DNA of 64,000 nt from G965232465 sp965276005. Lineage in GTDB: Bacteria; Pseudomonadota; Alphaproteobacteria; JAQWUY01. Within the stretch, counting starts at the first letter, position 1; every line of letters begins with the position of its first letter. Where the stretch lies: assembly GCA_965276005.1 (NCBI GenBank), contig OZ254962.1:1550001-1614000 (forward strand), given 5' to 3'. Below the pieces are notes generated by a model. That model did not search any database. It was given only the letters and a program-made list of their open reading frames with translations, and had not been told where the DNA came from. Made by a program: the position numbers and the translations under genes. This document shows, piece by piece, positions 27,801 to 36,513 of this stretch.

Positions 27801-30800
27801 AACCGCAAACAAATATACCGCACCCGTACCCATCAAGCGAGAATCATACGCATCATCACCATAAGCCCCTACCGCCATCTTTGTGCCGTCTTCACTGAGG
27901 GCAATGCTGGATCCGAAATTGTCAGACGCATGCAACACCAACCCCGCCGTGCCTGTGCCAATTTTTCTAGTTTCCAAAACCTTGTTGCCCCAGCGGCTGC
28001 CGCCAATGGTAAACAAGTGTAGTGTGCCTCTGCTGTAATTGTTGCCCGGTGCCCCCACCGCTAATTTGGTGCCATCACCACTGAGGGCAACGGATTGTCC
28101 AAAATTGCCCCAGCCGTTTAGACCGCTGACACCGTTGCCATCGCTAATGCGGCGGGTGTATAGCACATCGTATCCCCAAACACTTGCACGGTCGTTTATT
28201 TCAAACAAGTATACCGCCCCTTTGGCGTTATACCCGGTAGCGCCTACCGCTAGCTTAGTGCCATCACTGCTGAGGGCAACAGACGCCCCAAAATATACAG
28301 GGACACGCTTGCCACCGGATCCCCCCTGCTTGCCATCGTTAAAATCCAGCGTCTGTTGATGGGTTATCAGCCGATGTACCTCAGCCATTGCCCCCCATGT
28401 CGCCATAGATAACCCGAACAAATATACCGCCCCCCGATTGGTGCCACCCGTATTGTTATCGCTCGCCCCTACCACCAAGCGGGATCCATCGGCATTTAAC
28501 GCCACAGCAGAGCCAAACTTATCAATATTGGACAACACAAAACCCGAACCATTGCCGATTTTCCGTGCCTCTGTAACGGTGGTACCTTTATTGCGTACAT
28601 GAAACAAGTACACCGCCCCCCGATTTTCACCCCCTGTGTCGTCATATCTGGCACCTACCGCTAATTTGGTGCCGTCATCAGTGAGGGCAACGGCACTTCC
28701 AAACGCATCTTTGGCATTTAACAAAACCCCCGCCCCGTCGGCAATTTTAGCGGTGTGTGTAACCGATTTTCCCCATGTGGTACCGCCTATGCGAAACATG
28801 TGCACCGCCCCGGCTTGTACCGCCCCCGTGTCATCGCCAACCGCCCCCACCGCCAGTGTCGATCCATCGGCACTTAACGCAACAGCGTACCCAAACCCAT
28901 CATGAGCAGACAATCTCAACCCACCCACACGGTGGAAAATACGCCCCGTACGCCAGCGATACGGCGATGTCCCCCAATGTTTGCCATCACCCGACAACAC
29001 ATATAAAGAAACGGACCCCGCATCGTATACATAACTGGCACCGCCCTTTTTACCACCGTTATCATGGGTTTCACCTACCGCCAATTTGGTACCGTCATCA
29101 CTTAGGGCAACGCCGGTGCCATAGTAGCCTTCGCCCCCGTATTCAAGTTCAGCATTTTTCGTAACAGTTTTGCCCCAGTCGACAGAAAACAAGAAAATTC
29201 TACCCGAACCAGAACGATACGGAGAGGCTTTATCGACGAACGGCATGCCCACAACCAACTTGCTACCATCGTCATTAAACGCAACAGAAGTGCCAAATTG
29301 TGCGGAACTTGATTTTACATCAAGACCAGACCCGTAGGCGATTTTATGTTCCTGTAACAACGCACCGCCCCATCGGGAGCCTTTGCCGCCAACAGTAAAC
29401 AAATATACAGCCCCATTGTTAGATGCCCCCGTATCATCGCCTATTGCCCCAACCGCTAATTTGCTGCCGTCTTCGCTGATGGCAACGGCACTGCCGAAGT
29501 GGTCGTTGTTGTCTAAATCCAATTTAAAGCCTGCAAGGGGTGTTGTCGACATGATGCGTTTTGCCTGTGAAAATCCATCGGAAAACCTGCTGATAACCAC
29601 ATTTTTTGGGTCGAGTAAGATAACCCCATTGCCCACCTCGACCCGTTTTAACCCGAAGCTATCGACTTTTTTCTTGCCGGATATTTCCACCGCACCGCCG
29701 CCCACAGCACCAGTCGCATCGATGCTGGCGTAATTATTGGTGGTGTGGTCTGCCCATAAAATCACCGTACCCCCTGTACCCGATGCGGACGATACGACCA
29801 CTCGTACGCCCGTGCCCAAAGAAGTTTTGCCCGCCCGTACAAGAGTATTGTTATCAGACCACCTGCCGACAAATACATTCTGTGTTTTGTCGTCTAGTGC
29901 ACTGGTTTTTGGGTCGTATGCCCCGCCTTGAAACGCCCCGCCAATGCGTACACGACCGCCCTTAAGAGCACCCCTTGCGGACACAGTACCAGAAAACAGT
30001 CCAACCAAGCCGCTTTTATTGGATATATCGATATACCCGCCTGCCCCATCACGACCATCGGCAATAAAATCACTGGTGCCTACCACCTTGTAAGTCGTAT
30101 CCCCAGACAATCCACCAATTAACGACAAGGTACCGCCCTGTTTACCACTGACATCAAACACCGCCCCCCGACTGAGGCTTGCCCCTTGTTGCAGCGATAT
30201 TTTAACCGCCCCCCCGTCACCCGCTTGGGCAGTAGCGGATATGGGAGCGGACATATTTAACGATTGCACATTTACATTTATAGCCCCCGCATTGCCATAA
30301 TCCGCATCAGCGGTGATTCGCCCGTTGCCGGTAATGCCCAGAGTGCCACCACTGATAGATATAACACCGTCTGTCGAAGACACGGTATTTGCCGACACAA
30401 TACCATCGATCGATATGGTCTGCCGTAAAATATCGGAGGCATCGGCAACGGCAATGTCGATAAAACCGCCCCGGGATTCGATGGTGCCGTCTAAATCAAG
30501 GGTGGCAGAAATTTTTTGACCATTTGCATCGGTCAGTTTATCCCATGTGTCCGTAGGCACTTCGACCCGTAAAAAATCATTTTCGCCAAACGACATAACA
30601 ATTTTTTCGCCGCCAGCAAAACCCACCTTACCGACAAGGGCTCGAACCGTGCCACCATTCTTAACCGCCCCACCCAATAACGCTACAAAACCGCCATCAT
30701 CCACAGCAACAGTCCCTCGATTGGCGACAACGCCATTCGAGCCGCTTTTTGTAAATGTATAGTCGCCATTTAAGAAATCGTTATTGTCTATATCGAGAGT

Positions 30801-31202
30801 CGAGGCAACAAAATTGCCCGTATCGACAACCCCGTCTGCAGTAATCAGTATACCGTTAGGATTGACCAAAAACACACTGCCATTAGCATTAATCCGCCCG
30901 GCAATCTGCGAGGTAAAATCCCCCGTAACACGATTTAGAGTTGCCGAATCGCTACTGGGCTGATTGAAATTTACTGTGTTGTCCCCACCCACAGAAAAAC
31001 TTTTCCAATCGATAATCGCCTTGTCTGTATTTTGATCGATATTTAAAGTGCTGCCCCGCTGATAAATATTCGCACTGCCAGCAGCCACCCGACCCCCACT
31101 AGGAAGTCCCCCCGCATAAGCAACATGCCCCACCAGCATACCAACGGCATACATCGATGACACCATCATAAAACACTTTTTTATAGCAAACCGCTTTTTC
31201 AT
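24864..31202 (-). CDS. Giant TPS-type exoprotein 2 (FG-GAP propeller-rich)
   Basis: The 2112-residue product starts at the ATG at 31202 (GGGAGAAG upstream); an extra 17 open codons lack a ribosome site. It has a signal peptide (1-30) and a TPS/haemagglutinin domain with NPNGI at 114-118. From about 550 to 1710 there are eighteen FG-GAP-like units (FGSSVALSxDGTKLAVGA..DDTGGTNRGAVYLF), spaced about 60-65 residues and resembling integrin-type beta-propeller blades with Asp-rich loops. A shorter beta region, a hydrophobic stretch (TTAATAGVVLLAAKLL) and the shared C-terminal domain (SIDNIFNAGIYAYLSGI ... NIKAQK ... YETLKRIF) complete it. It lacks the YDG repeats of copies 1 and 3. A secreted or surface role is inferred. 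Confidence 0.88.
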   Translation of the reverse strand: MKKRFAIKKCFMMVSSMYAVGMLVGHVAYAGGLPSGGRVAAGSANIYQRGSTLNIDQNTDKAIIDWKSFSVGGDNTVNFNQPSSDSATLNRVTGDFTSQIAGRINANGSVFLVNPNGILITADGVVDTGNFVASTLDIDNNDFLNGDYTFTKSGSNGVVANRGTVAVDDGGFVALLGGAVKNGGTVRALVGKVGFAGGEKIVMSFGENDFLRVEVPTDTWDKLTDANGQKISATLDLDGTIESRGGFIDIAVADASDILRQTISIDGIVSANTVSSTDGVISISGGTLGITGNGRITADADYGNAGAINVNVQSLNMSAPISATAQAGDGGAVKISLQQGASLSRGAVFDVSGKQGGTLSLIGGLSGDTTYKVVGTSDFIADGRDGAGGYIDISNKSGLVGLFSGTVSARGALKGGRVRIGGAFQGGAYDPKTSALDDKTQNVFVGRWSDNNTLVRAGKTSLGTGVRVVVSSASGTGGTVILWADHTTNNYASIDATGAVGGGAVEISGKKKVDSFGLKRVEVGNGVILLDPKNVVISRFSDGFSQAKRIMSTTPLAGFKLDLDNNDHFGSAVAISEDGSKLAVGAIGDDTGASNNGAVYLFTVGGKGSRWGGALLQEHKIAYGSGLDVKSSSAQFGTSVAFNDDGSKLVVGMPFVDKASPYRSGSGRIFLFSVDWGKTVTKNAELEYGGEGYYGTGVALSDDGTKLAVGETHDNGGKKGGASYVYDAGSVSLYVLSGDGKHWGTSPYRWRTGRIFHRVGGLRLSAHDGFGYAVALSADGSTLAVGAVGDDTGAVQAGAVHMFRIGGTTWGKSVTHTAKIADGAGVLLNAKDAFGSAVALTDDGTKLAVGARYDDTGGENRGAVYLFHVRNKGTTVTEARKIGNGSGFVLSNIDKFGSAVALNADGSRLVVGASDNNTGGTNRGAVYLFGLSMATWGAMAEVHRLITHQQTLDFNDGKQGGSGGKRVPVYFGASVALSSDGTKLAVGATGYNAKGAVYLFEINDRASVWGYDVLYTRRISDGNGVSGLNGWGNFGQSVALSGDGTKLAVGAPGNNYSRGTLHLFTIGGSRWGNKVLETRKIGTGTAGLVLHASDNFGSSIALSEDGTKMAVGAYGDDAYDSRLMGTGAVYLFAVSGSKWGFNVRQNSKIYKNLSLVSYANFGQSVALNADGSKLAVGADGGNNGGTTGAVYLFLVDGSGDTWGSAAVRITTIVNGLGVTLHMNDAFGGSIALSNDGTKLAVGAYNDDTGGTNRGAVYLFALEGKRDLWGNRVTQAAKIAHNAGVHLSDNDEFGMAVAFNGDGSQLVVGLPYYAVNRVYPGAVYTFTVGGITWGSAVHQTDKVFAKQNLSLTDNEGFGSSVALSDDGTKLAVGAKFNDTGGTNRGAVYLFELSGGDTFGDSIYYTAKIAHGNGVSLSNIDRFGSSVALSKDGHKLVVGAPYDDAGGKDYGAVYLLNIGGSLWGKEVSQLSKLVSTTTGYFGESLALSGDGTKLAVGVPFNNTGGHNRGLVKLYTLNRSNTFTLSQTYGHNKGGTALSLHNDERFGTSVALNDNGSKLVVGALGYAHYRGKVYIFDVQKSNSDARWGTQIKLRRSIYDGIEGISLSVADYFGSSVALSNDGGRLVVGAYGDDTGGSSGDHPYGAVYVFDLRGDLVDAHPKIAQGAGMSFTQPGKFGGAVALTGDGRNLVVGAPATKGTFANEGGIYLLDLAEADAAVIEQKLQSGTYIKIVASNDITIDTDIITTKGMGRLSLVAGRSIIVNGDVKIRGGLAMTANTTADIKGYADNGDRHLLLKDRDAGKAHITVAKGKTLSGGVGVVRIKMLTGKSGGTVDKTQTGTITVWKVDGKRVSIVHWGTTTPTADSQIIIQSGGQITATGDLDKGEVAIELAADIFTNRSHRSALTIDDTTGTKGRYLVWTKTPIDNTLSGIRNYSFNQFSKRYDIYGGDFQSNTTASSGYFKDNSGFVYKVDPDMSSGDSRLTLTQTYNGGSSSGGTPAVTVTTAATAGVVLLAAKLLTGNSDNAPERRFAVSSIDNIFNAGIYAYLSGIHMRAIYRPPLQTVFDTVQPSKLRYGVKYTATYDMVLLASNIKAQKVLPLYESDEKAYETLKRIFI

Positions 31203-31251
31203 TGTACTTCTCCCTAATTCCCATATGTTCGTATTTTGCAATATTATATAC

Positions 31252-31279
31252 ATTATACCATATCTTAGAACTATTGTAA
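31252..31279 (-). promoter_or_regulatory. Predicted promoter of giant exoprotein 2
   Basis: Minus-strand TTACAA (31279-31274), 16-base spacer, TATAAT (31257-31252), about 50 bases upstream of the start codon. Confidence 0.55.
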
Positions 31280-31284
31280 CTTAA

Positions 31285-31350
31285 AAAATCGAGAAACCGG
31301 AATACAAACCGACCAATCCGTCTTTGTTGCCGATGTCGACGGTGCAGCGT
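31285..31350 (-). pseudogene. Relic of an exoprotein TPS domain
   Basis: On the minus strand a short frame reads VDIGNKDGLVGLYSGF and then stops. It matches IDISNKGGLVGLFSG of the three exoproteins, and the bases also align with about 22300-22345. It appears to be a fragment of a further copy left upstream of exoprotein 2. The rest of 31351-31593 is AT-rich without recognisable features. Confidence 0.5.
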
Positions 31351-31593
31351 ATACACCCGCACGCCCCCGCATGCCACCACATTTTAATGCTAATGTGAAG
31401 GAAAATTTAAGAAATCGACAAAAAGAGTAATACAAAAATATTTTTTATTTTTTATTTTTTTAAGTTATTGTTTTTATTGATTTTTTCGATGTAATCTATA
31501 TCGCTGTAAGACGATTTTTTTCGTTTTTTTGGGGCACATGTACTTAACAAATCTGTTTAAAATTGTGAAAATTGTAGTGCAATATACCTGTAC

Positions 31594-32508
31594 CTATACC
31601 ACAGGATTTACAATTTGTTGTTTTTTGTAGGCTTTGGGGGTCATGCCCGTTTCTCGCTTAAAAAACCGTACAAAGTAAGATGCGTCCTCAAAATTTAAAA
31701 CTTCTGCCACTTGCCACACACCTTTATCCGCATATACCAATTGGCGTTTGGCTTCCAGTATCAGTCTGTCCCGAATGGTCTGCCCCAAAGTCCGTCCCAT
31801 CACCGACCGTATGTGATTGTTTAATGTGTCCGGGCTGATGTGCAATGTGTCCGCATAAAACCCTACACGGTGCTGCCGTTGATAATATTGTTCCAAAACC
31901 TGTAAAAAGCGATTGACGATGTCTTCACCCCGTGCAACAGCGGTTTTAGGGGCAGACATAACAGGCTGTTGTGCATATTCGATGCGTACCAGCTGAGTCA
32001 GCAACAACGCTACCCACGATTTTATGCACGCATTATGTCCCAACGCATGGGGGCGGGCAAATTCTTGCTTGACATGGGTAAACACCTCCGCCCACAGCGG
32101 GTTGTCGCTATCTGGAATAGTAACACACTTGTACATAGGACGGCTGATATTGCCCATAAAGTCTTTTAGCATATTGCCCAAATGCCCCAAGTTCATAAAA
32201 TCATGGGTAAAATATAACGACCATACCTTAGAACCTTCGGCAAACGATATGGAATGTAAAGTATTAGGGGCAATAAACACCACCCAATCACCGTCGAATG
32301 CAATGCGTTTGCCTTCGGCGGAAAATACGCCTTTACCCCGTTTTACCCATATCATCTGATACAAATACGCATGCACATGCGGTTTAAAATCCCAATTGTT
32401 GGCAACGGCAATGTTGCGGGCATCCTCAAAATGGAAATACGACACAGGGGCATCGGCAGCAGGAACGCCGTATATAGCATATGTTGGAAACTGTGTTTTT
32501 TCGTCCAT
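31594..32508 (-). CDS. AraC-family regulator (HpaA-like)
   Basis: A 304-residue regulator. The N-terminal half is a cupin-type sensor domain (HVHAYLYQMIWVKRGKG, then IAPNTLHSISF). The C-terminal 100 residues hold two helix-turn-helices of the AraC/XylS type (FYADTLHISPDTLNNHIRSVMGRTLGQTIRDRLILEAKRQL; VAEVLNFEDASYFVRFFKRETGMTPKAYKK). It lies just downstream of hpaB on the same strand, the position expected for an HpaA-like activator responding to 4-hydroxyphenylacetate or a related phenol. A strong separate promoter suggests independent expression. AGGACGGGG lies before the ATG. The effector is inferred from context only. Confidence 0.85.
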   Translation of the reverse strand: MDEKTQFPTYAIYGVPAADAPVSYFHFEDARNIAVANNWDFKPHVHAYLYQMIWVKRGKGVFSAEGKRIAFDGDWVVFIAPNTLHSISFAEGSKVWSLYFTHDFMNLGHLGNMLKDFMGNISRPMYKCVTIPDSDNPLWAEVFTHVKQEFARPHALGHNACIKSWVALLLTQLVRIEYAQQPVMSAPKTAVARGEDIVNRFLQVLEQYYQRQHRVGFYADTLHISPDTLNNHIRSVMGRTLGQTIRDRLILEAKRQLVYADKGVWQVAEVLNFEDASYFVRFFKRETGMTPKAYKKQQIVNPVV

Positions 32509-32543
32509 ATTCCCCGTCCTATAGTGTTAGTATCCTATTGTTT

Positions 32544-32572
32544 ATTGTAGCATATTTACATGGTATTGGCAA
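32544..32572 (-). promoter_or_regulatory. Predicted promoter of the AraC regulator
   Basis: Minus-strand TTGCCA (32572-32567), 17-base spacer, TACAAT (32549-32544), 36 bases before the start codon, between the dispersed repeat and the gene. Confidence 0.65.
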
Positions 32573-32625
32573 TGTATAAATGTTAGTAGTGTATTGGTTG
32601 ATTTTTGTTTGTGGCTTGTTGGTGG

Positions 32626-32758
32626 GTCTAGGGGGCTTCCGCCCATGGCGACGCCCCGCTGAGGCATTGTCTGTTCATGGGCTATGCGACAAAGTACCAG
32701 ACGCCCTTGCCCCCGCATCGAACACCACATCGGACTTACGCCCCCAGTGGTTGCCACC
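32626..32758. repeat. GC-rich hairpin repeat, diverged copy 3
   Basis: It shares GTCTAGGGGGCT, GC.ATGCGACAAA.TACCA, CCCCGCATCGA.CACCACATCGG and GTGGTTGC.ACC blocks with the tandem units at 925-1180. The element overlaps the 3' end of hpaB and supplies its last codons and stop. Confidence 0.75.
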
Positions 32759-34303
32759 GCTTTGGTGCCACACCGTATGCGATTTAAACCCGCCTTCGTC
32801 ATAATCGGACAGGCACTCATCGACAAGAGCATCCATCTTCGCCATTTCGCCGCTGCCCATAGCACCAAACAAGCATTGCAGGCGAATCTCTTCAAACGAC
32901 CCCGCATAGTTGCGTTCGTATAGCTCATGCCGCCCGCCAAACTCAGACCCCATAGCATCCCACATCAGCTTCATTACTTTAATCCGTTCGTGGGCGGAAA
33001 TACCGTTGGCACCCCGTACAAATTGATTGACATAGGCGTCGATTTCTGGGTTTTTATAATCGTCCGCAGAGCCGTTTAGATAAATCAAAGAGCTGGTCAA
33101 GGTCGACTCGATAATAGATTTGATTTTTACATACGCATCGGGGGCTTGTACCCGATATGCCGCCGCACTGCGGGCATTAGGCAAATAAGTATCGCGCCGT
33201 AAATCAGGATTGTGCACCATAGCATCACTTAACGCCCACAAAGTATTACGCCATGCAATCACTTCGCCCAATTGGGCTTTGACCCCACGAAATTCATAAG
33301 TCCCCGCCGCTTGTAGGCACTTCGACAACAACCCGGCAATAAAGTCCAGCTTGACCGCTAGCCTCGTACACCCTTGTAAACAAAACGCCTGTACATATCC
33401 CGTATGGATGTAAAAGTTACGAACCGCATCAATATCCCGATGAATAAGCACATCCTCCCAAGGAATAAACGCATTGTCGAACACTATGATCGAATCGTTT
33501 TCATCAAATCGAGACGACAATGGATAGTCAAAAGCCGTACTCACTTTGGCAACATTTTCCTCATAAGACGCTCGGCAAATTAATTTTACCCCCGGATGTG
33601 CCATGTTTGCCATAAACACCACCGCCATACTGTCATCATCGATGGGCATAGCAGCGGTTTGTCCAACAAAACTGTATTGAGATATGACCGCCCCTGTTGC
33701 CACCACTTTGGCACCGGATACAAATATGCCGGCGTCTGTTTCTTTGTCGATGGTGATAAACACATCTTTACAGGCGGATGCGGGCAGGTTCCTGTCGACG
33801 GGCGGATTGACAATCACATGGTTCATATGCAGCACATTTTCCTGTGCCCGTTTGTACCAGCCCTCAGCGTGTTTGGCACAATCGCCAAAAAAGTCCGCTC
33901 CCGCCCCCATCGCATTGACAAGGCTTGCTTTGTAATCCGGCGATCGCCCCATCCAGCCATACGACATCTTCGCCCATGCGGCAATAGCGTCCCGCTGTCC
34001 AACAATGTCTTGTTTGTTTTGATTGCGGCGGAAAAACTTATGGGTAAAGCCGCCGTTGCCCGTATCCGTATCACAGGTCATCACATCCGTCCCACTGGCA
34101 CGATCCGTATGCAGTGCATCATACATACGGGCAATCGATTGGGCAGCATTCCTAAACGCAGGGTGCTCCGCTACCACATCAACTTTTTGACCGTGCAGCC
34201 AGACATTGCGACCATCGTTTAAACTGTCGATAAATTCTTGACCGGTAAAGGGACGATTTTTTCCCTGTAAAATGGTCTCTGGTTTTTGTACTGTATTTGT
34301 CAT
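32675..34303 (-). CDS. hpaB: 4-hydroxyphenylacetate 3-monooxygenase, oxygenase component
   Basis: HpaB uses FADH2 from a flavin reductase and O2 to hydroxylate 4-hydroxyphenylacetate to homoprotocatechuate. The product aligns by eye along the full E. coli HpaB: RPFTGQEFIDSLNDGR, HPAFRNAA, TDTGNGGFTHKFF, SYGWMGRSPDYKA, ETDAGIFVSGAKVVAT, YPLSSRFDENDSI and SEFGGRHELYERNYAGS. It has 542 residues against about 520 in E. coli. Residues from about 516 on are encoded by the dispersed repeat at 32626-32758 and replace the native tail. TAGGAGG precedes the ATG. No HpaC reductase gene is nearby. A related phenol could be the substrate. It is divergent from the DUF993 operon. Confidence 0.92.
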   Translation of the reverse strand: MTNTVQKPETILQGKNRPFTGQEFIDSLNDGRNVWLHGQKVDVVAEHPAFRNAAQSIARMYDALHTDRASGTDVMTCDTDTGNGGFTHKFFRRNQNKQDIVGQRDAIAAWAKMSYGWMGRSPDYKASLVNAMGAGADFFGDCAKHAEGWYKRAQENVLHMNHVIVNPPVDRNLPASACKDVFITIDKETDAGIFVSGAKVVATGAVISQYSFVGQTAAMPIDDDSMAVVFMANMAHPGVKLICRASYEENVAKVSTAFDYPLSSRFDENDSIIVFDNAFIPWEDVLIHRDIDAVRNFYIHTGYVQAFCLQGCTRLAVKLDFIAGLLSKCLQAAGTYEFRGVKAQLGEVIAWRNTLWALSDAMVHNPDLRRDTYLPNARSAAAYRVQAPDAYVKIKSIIESTLTSSLIYLNGSADDYKNPEIDAYVNQFVRGANGISAHERIKVMKLMWDAMGSEFGGRHELYERNYAGSFEEIRLQCLFGAMGSGEMAKMDALVDECLSDYDEGGFKSHTVWHQSGGNHWGRKSDVVFDAGARASGTLSHSP

Positions 34304-34464
34304 TATTGCCTCCTAAAATAAAACAGGTATTATTTTTAATATATAAAGTACCGTGTTTTATATATAACAGTATTTTAACAAAAATAAAATGCAATTTATA
34401 CAAAAAATATGGTATTTTTGTCGAATTTTAATAAAAAGATATAATTTATATATTTAATATAAAA

Positions 34465-34511
34465 GGTATACGGCATTTTTATATTGACAAACCGCCGTTT
34501 ATACCGATACT
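34465..34511 (+). promoter_or_regulatory. Promoter and putative operator of the DUF993 operon
   Basis: TTGACA (34484-34489), 16-base spacer, GATACT (34506-34511). An imperfect inverted repeat GGTATACGGC (34465-34474) / GCCGTTTATACC (34494-34505) brackets the -35 box and may be an operator shared with the divergent hpaB. Confidence 0.5.
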
Positions 34512-34554
34512 TTTAAATAGAGAGTTAAAAGATAGTACAAGGAGGAGCGTACCC

Positions 34555-35721
34555 ATGACATTATCACTTACATTGCCGAATTCTAACGGGGAACTGTTCG
34601 AATACCGCCTGCAAAATCCTAGCCCTAAGAGCCTGCCTAACACGGGGGTATTTAACCGCACCGTATATGCGGCGGCACACATTACAGTAGACGCCGCCGC
34701 CGATTGGACACCGTCTACGCCATTCCCGAAAATCGATTGGGACACCACATTGCAATACCGCCATCACTTGTGGCAAAACGGTTTTGGCATTGCCGAAGCC
34801 ATGGACACCGCCCAACGAGGCATGGGAATCGAATGGCAAACCGCCAAACAATTGATACGCCGCACCCTAACAGAAATGCAAACCGTGAAGGGGGCAACCG
34901 CTGTGTTCGGTGCCGGCACCGATCATTTGGCGGTCGAACAGTGTAAGAATCTCGACCACATTTACGATGCGTATATGGAGCAAATCGGCACTATTTGTAC
35001 CTATGGAGGTAACCCAATTATTATGGCGTCCCGTGCCCTTGCCAAACACGCCACGACACGGGGCGATTATGTCGACATGTATCGACGGCTGATCGACAAC
35101 ACGGACGGACAAGTGGTACTACATTGGTTAGGGGAAGTGTTTGACCCCGCACTAAGGGGATATTTCGGCAGCACAGATATACAATGTGCCATGGATACGG
35201 TACTGGAAATTATCGACAACAACAGCCATAAAATCGAAGGCATCAAAATTTCCCTGTTGGAAGAAAAATGGGAAATCGCCTTACGACAAAAACTGCCCAA
35301 TGGGGTAAAGATGTACACGGGCGACGATTTTAATTACGACCGCATGATTGCCGGCGACGACAGCCACTATTCCCATGCGTTGCTGGGGATATTCGATACC
35401 ATCGCCCCTGTGGCAGGGGCGGCACTTACCCAGTTGGCACAAAATAATACCCAAGCCTATTTCGATATTATGTCGCCAACACTGCCTTTGTCGAAAAAGA
35501 TTTTTGAAAACCCCACGCCATTTTATAAAGCGGGGGTTGTGTTTATGGCTTGGTTAAACGGACACCAAGATCACTTTGTCATGGCGGGCGGTATGCAAAG
35601 TATGCGTTCCCTGCCCCATTATGCAGCGTTACTACAACTGGCGGACGCCTGCCATGTATTGTCGGATCCTGAACTGGCGGTACAGCGGATGCAACACCTA
35701 TTACGGATGTACGGTATTTAG
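34555..35721 (+). CDS. DUF993 protein, dihydrodipicolinate-synthase-like TIM barrel
   Basis: A 388-residue soluble protein of the DUF993 group, distantly related to class I pyruvate-type aldolases (DHDPS/NAL superfamily). Visible blocks are FNRTVYAAAHITVDA, GNPIIMASRALAK, QVVLHWLGEVFDPALRGYFGS, and EGIKISLLEEKWE, whose Lys is the best candidate Schiff-base residue. No member known to me has a proven reaction. AGGAGG precedes the ATG. It heads an operon with enoyl-CoA hydratase (19 bases later) and glycerate kinase, so it may cleave or dehydrate an acid that feeds them. Confidence 0.75.
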   Translation: MTLSLTLPNSNGELFEYRLQNPSPKSLPNTGVFNRTVYAAAHITVDAAADWTPSTPFPKIDWDTTLQYRHHLWQNGFGIAEAMDTAQRGMGIEWQTAKQLIRRTLTEMQTVKGATAVFGAGTDHLAVEQCKNLDHIYDAYMEQIGTICTYGGNPIIMASRALAKHATTRGDYVDMYRRLIDNTDGQVVLHWLGEVFDPALRGYFGSTDIQCAMDTVLEIIDNNSHKIEGIKISLLEEKWEIALRQKLPNGVKMYTGDDFNYDRMIAGDDSHYSHALLGIFDTIAPVAGAALTQLAQNNTQAYFDIMSPTLPLSKKIFENPTPFYKAGVVFMAWLNGHQDHFVMAGGMQSMRSLPHYAALLQLADACHVLSDPELAVQRMQHLLRMYGI

Positions 35722-35740
35722 GACAACACAGGAGGAAAAA

Positions 35741-36511
35741 ATGGGACACATTACTTGTACCGTCGACAACCACATCGCCACCCTAACAATTGCAAACACC
35801 CAAAAAGCCAATTGTTTAAGTATGGCAATGCTAAACGCCTTATCGGCACATATCGATACCCTGTCGGACAACGACACTGTACGGGCAATTGTGCTAACGG
35901 GGGCGGGCGATCGGTTCTTTTGTGCGGGGGCGGACATCAAAGAGTGGGGGCAACTCTCCCCCGACCACATGAGTCGCAAATGGATTCGGGGCGGGCACAA
36001 GGTATATCAAGCCTTGCGGGCGTGTGATATGCCAACTGTTTGTGTGTTAAACGGGCATGCGTATGGGGGCGGTTTGGAAATGGCTCTTATGTGTGATTAT
36101 CGCTTGGCGGTGGATACAGTGGAAATAGGGTTGCCCGAAGCTATGGTCGGCACTATTCCCGGCTGGCTGGCGTCAGAGCAATTGGCACAACTAACCAGTA
36201 TTGCAATTGCCAAGCAAATGATACTATTTGGGGAAAACCTATCGGCAACGCAAGCACAGCAACACGGCATTATCAGCAAAGTGTGCCCTGCAGAATCGCT
36301 GGACAATACCTTACACCATATACTCGACAACATTACCGTACGAAGTCCTTACATTACTTCGGTGGCAAAACGGTTGATTCATGCCACATACGGTATCGAC
36401 ACCACGCCCGTATTGCACGAATTTGCCGTATACATGACCGGTGCTAGCGATGCAGGTAACGAAGGTAAAAACGCTTTTATAGAAAAACGCCCCGCCCACT
36501 TTACAGAATAA
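35741..36511 (+). CDS. Enoyl-CoA hydratase/isomerase family protein
   Basis: A 256-residue crotonase-fold enzyme. Oxyanion-hole blocks FCAGADIKEW (residues 60-69) and HAYGGGLEMAL (106-116) are present. Both acidic residues of true hydratases are kept: Glu113 in GGGLE and Glu133 in LPEAMVGTIPG. It should therefore hydrate 2-enoyl-CoAs, substrate unknown. The frame is open 55 codons upstream, inside the preceding gene, but GGAGGA before the ATG at 35741 and the standard crotonase start favour this site. It is second in the operon, two bases before glycerate kinase. Confidence 0.9.
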   Translation: MGHITCTVDNHIATLTIANTQKANCLSMAMLNALSAHIDTLSDNDTVRAIVLTGAGDRFFCAGADIKEWGQLSPDHMSRKWIRGGHKVYQALRACDMPTVCVLNGHAYGGGLEMALMCDYRLAVDTVEIGLPEAMVGTIPGWLASEQLAQLTSIAIAKQMILFGENLSATQAQQHGIISKVCPAESLDNTLHHILDNITVRSPYITSVAKRLIHATYGIDTTPVLHEFAVYMTGASDAGNEGKNAFIEKRPAHFTE

Positions 36512-36513
36512 AT

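Noticed and set aside
32675..34303. 4-hydroxybutyryl-CoA dehydratase as an alternative for hpaB
   Set aside because: The two families share a fold, but the sequence follows E. coli HpaB block by block along its length.
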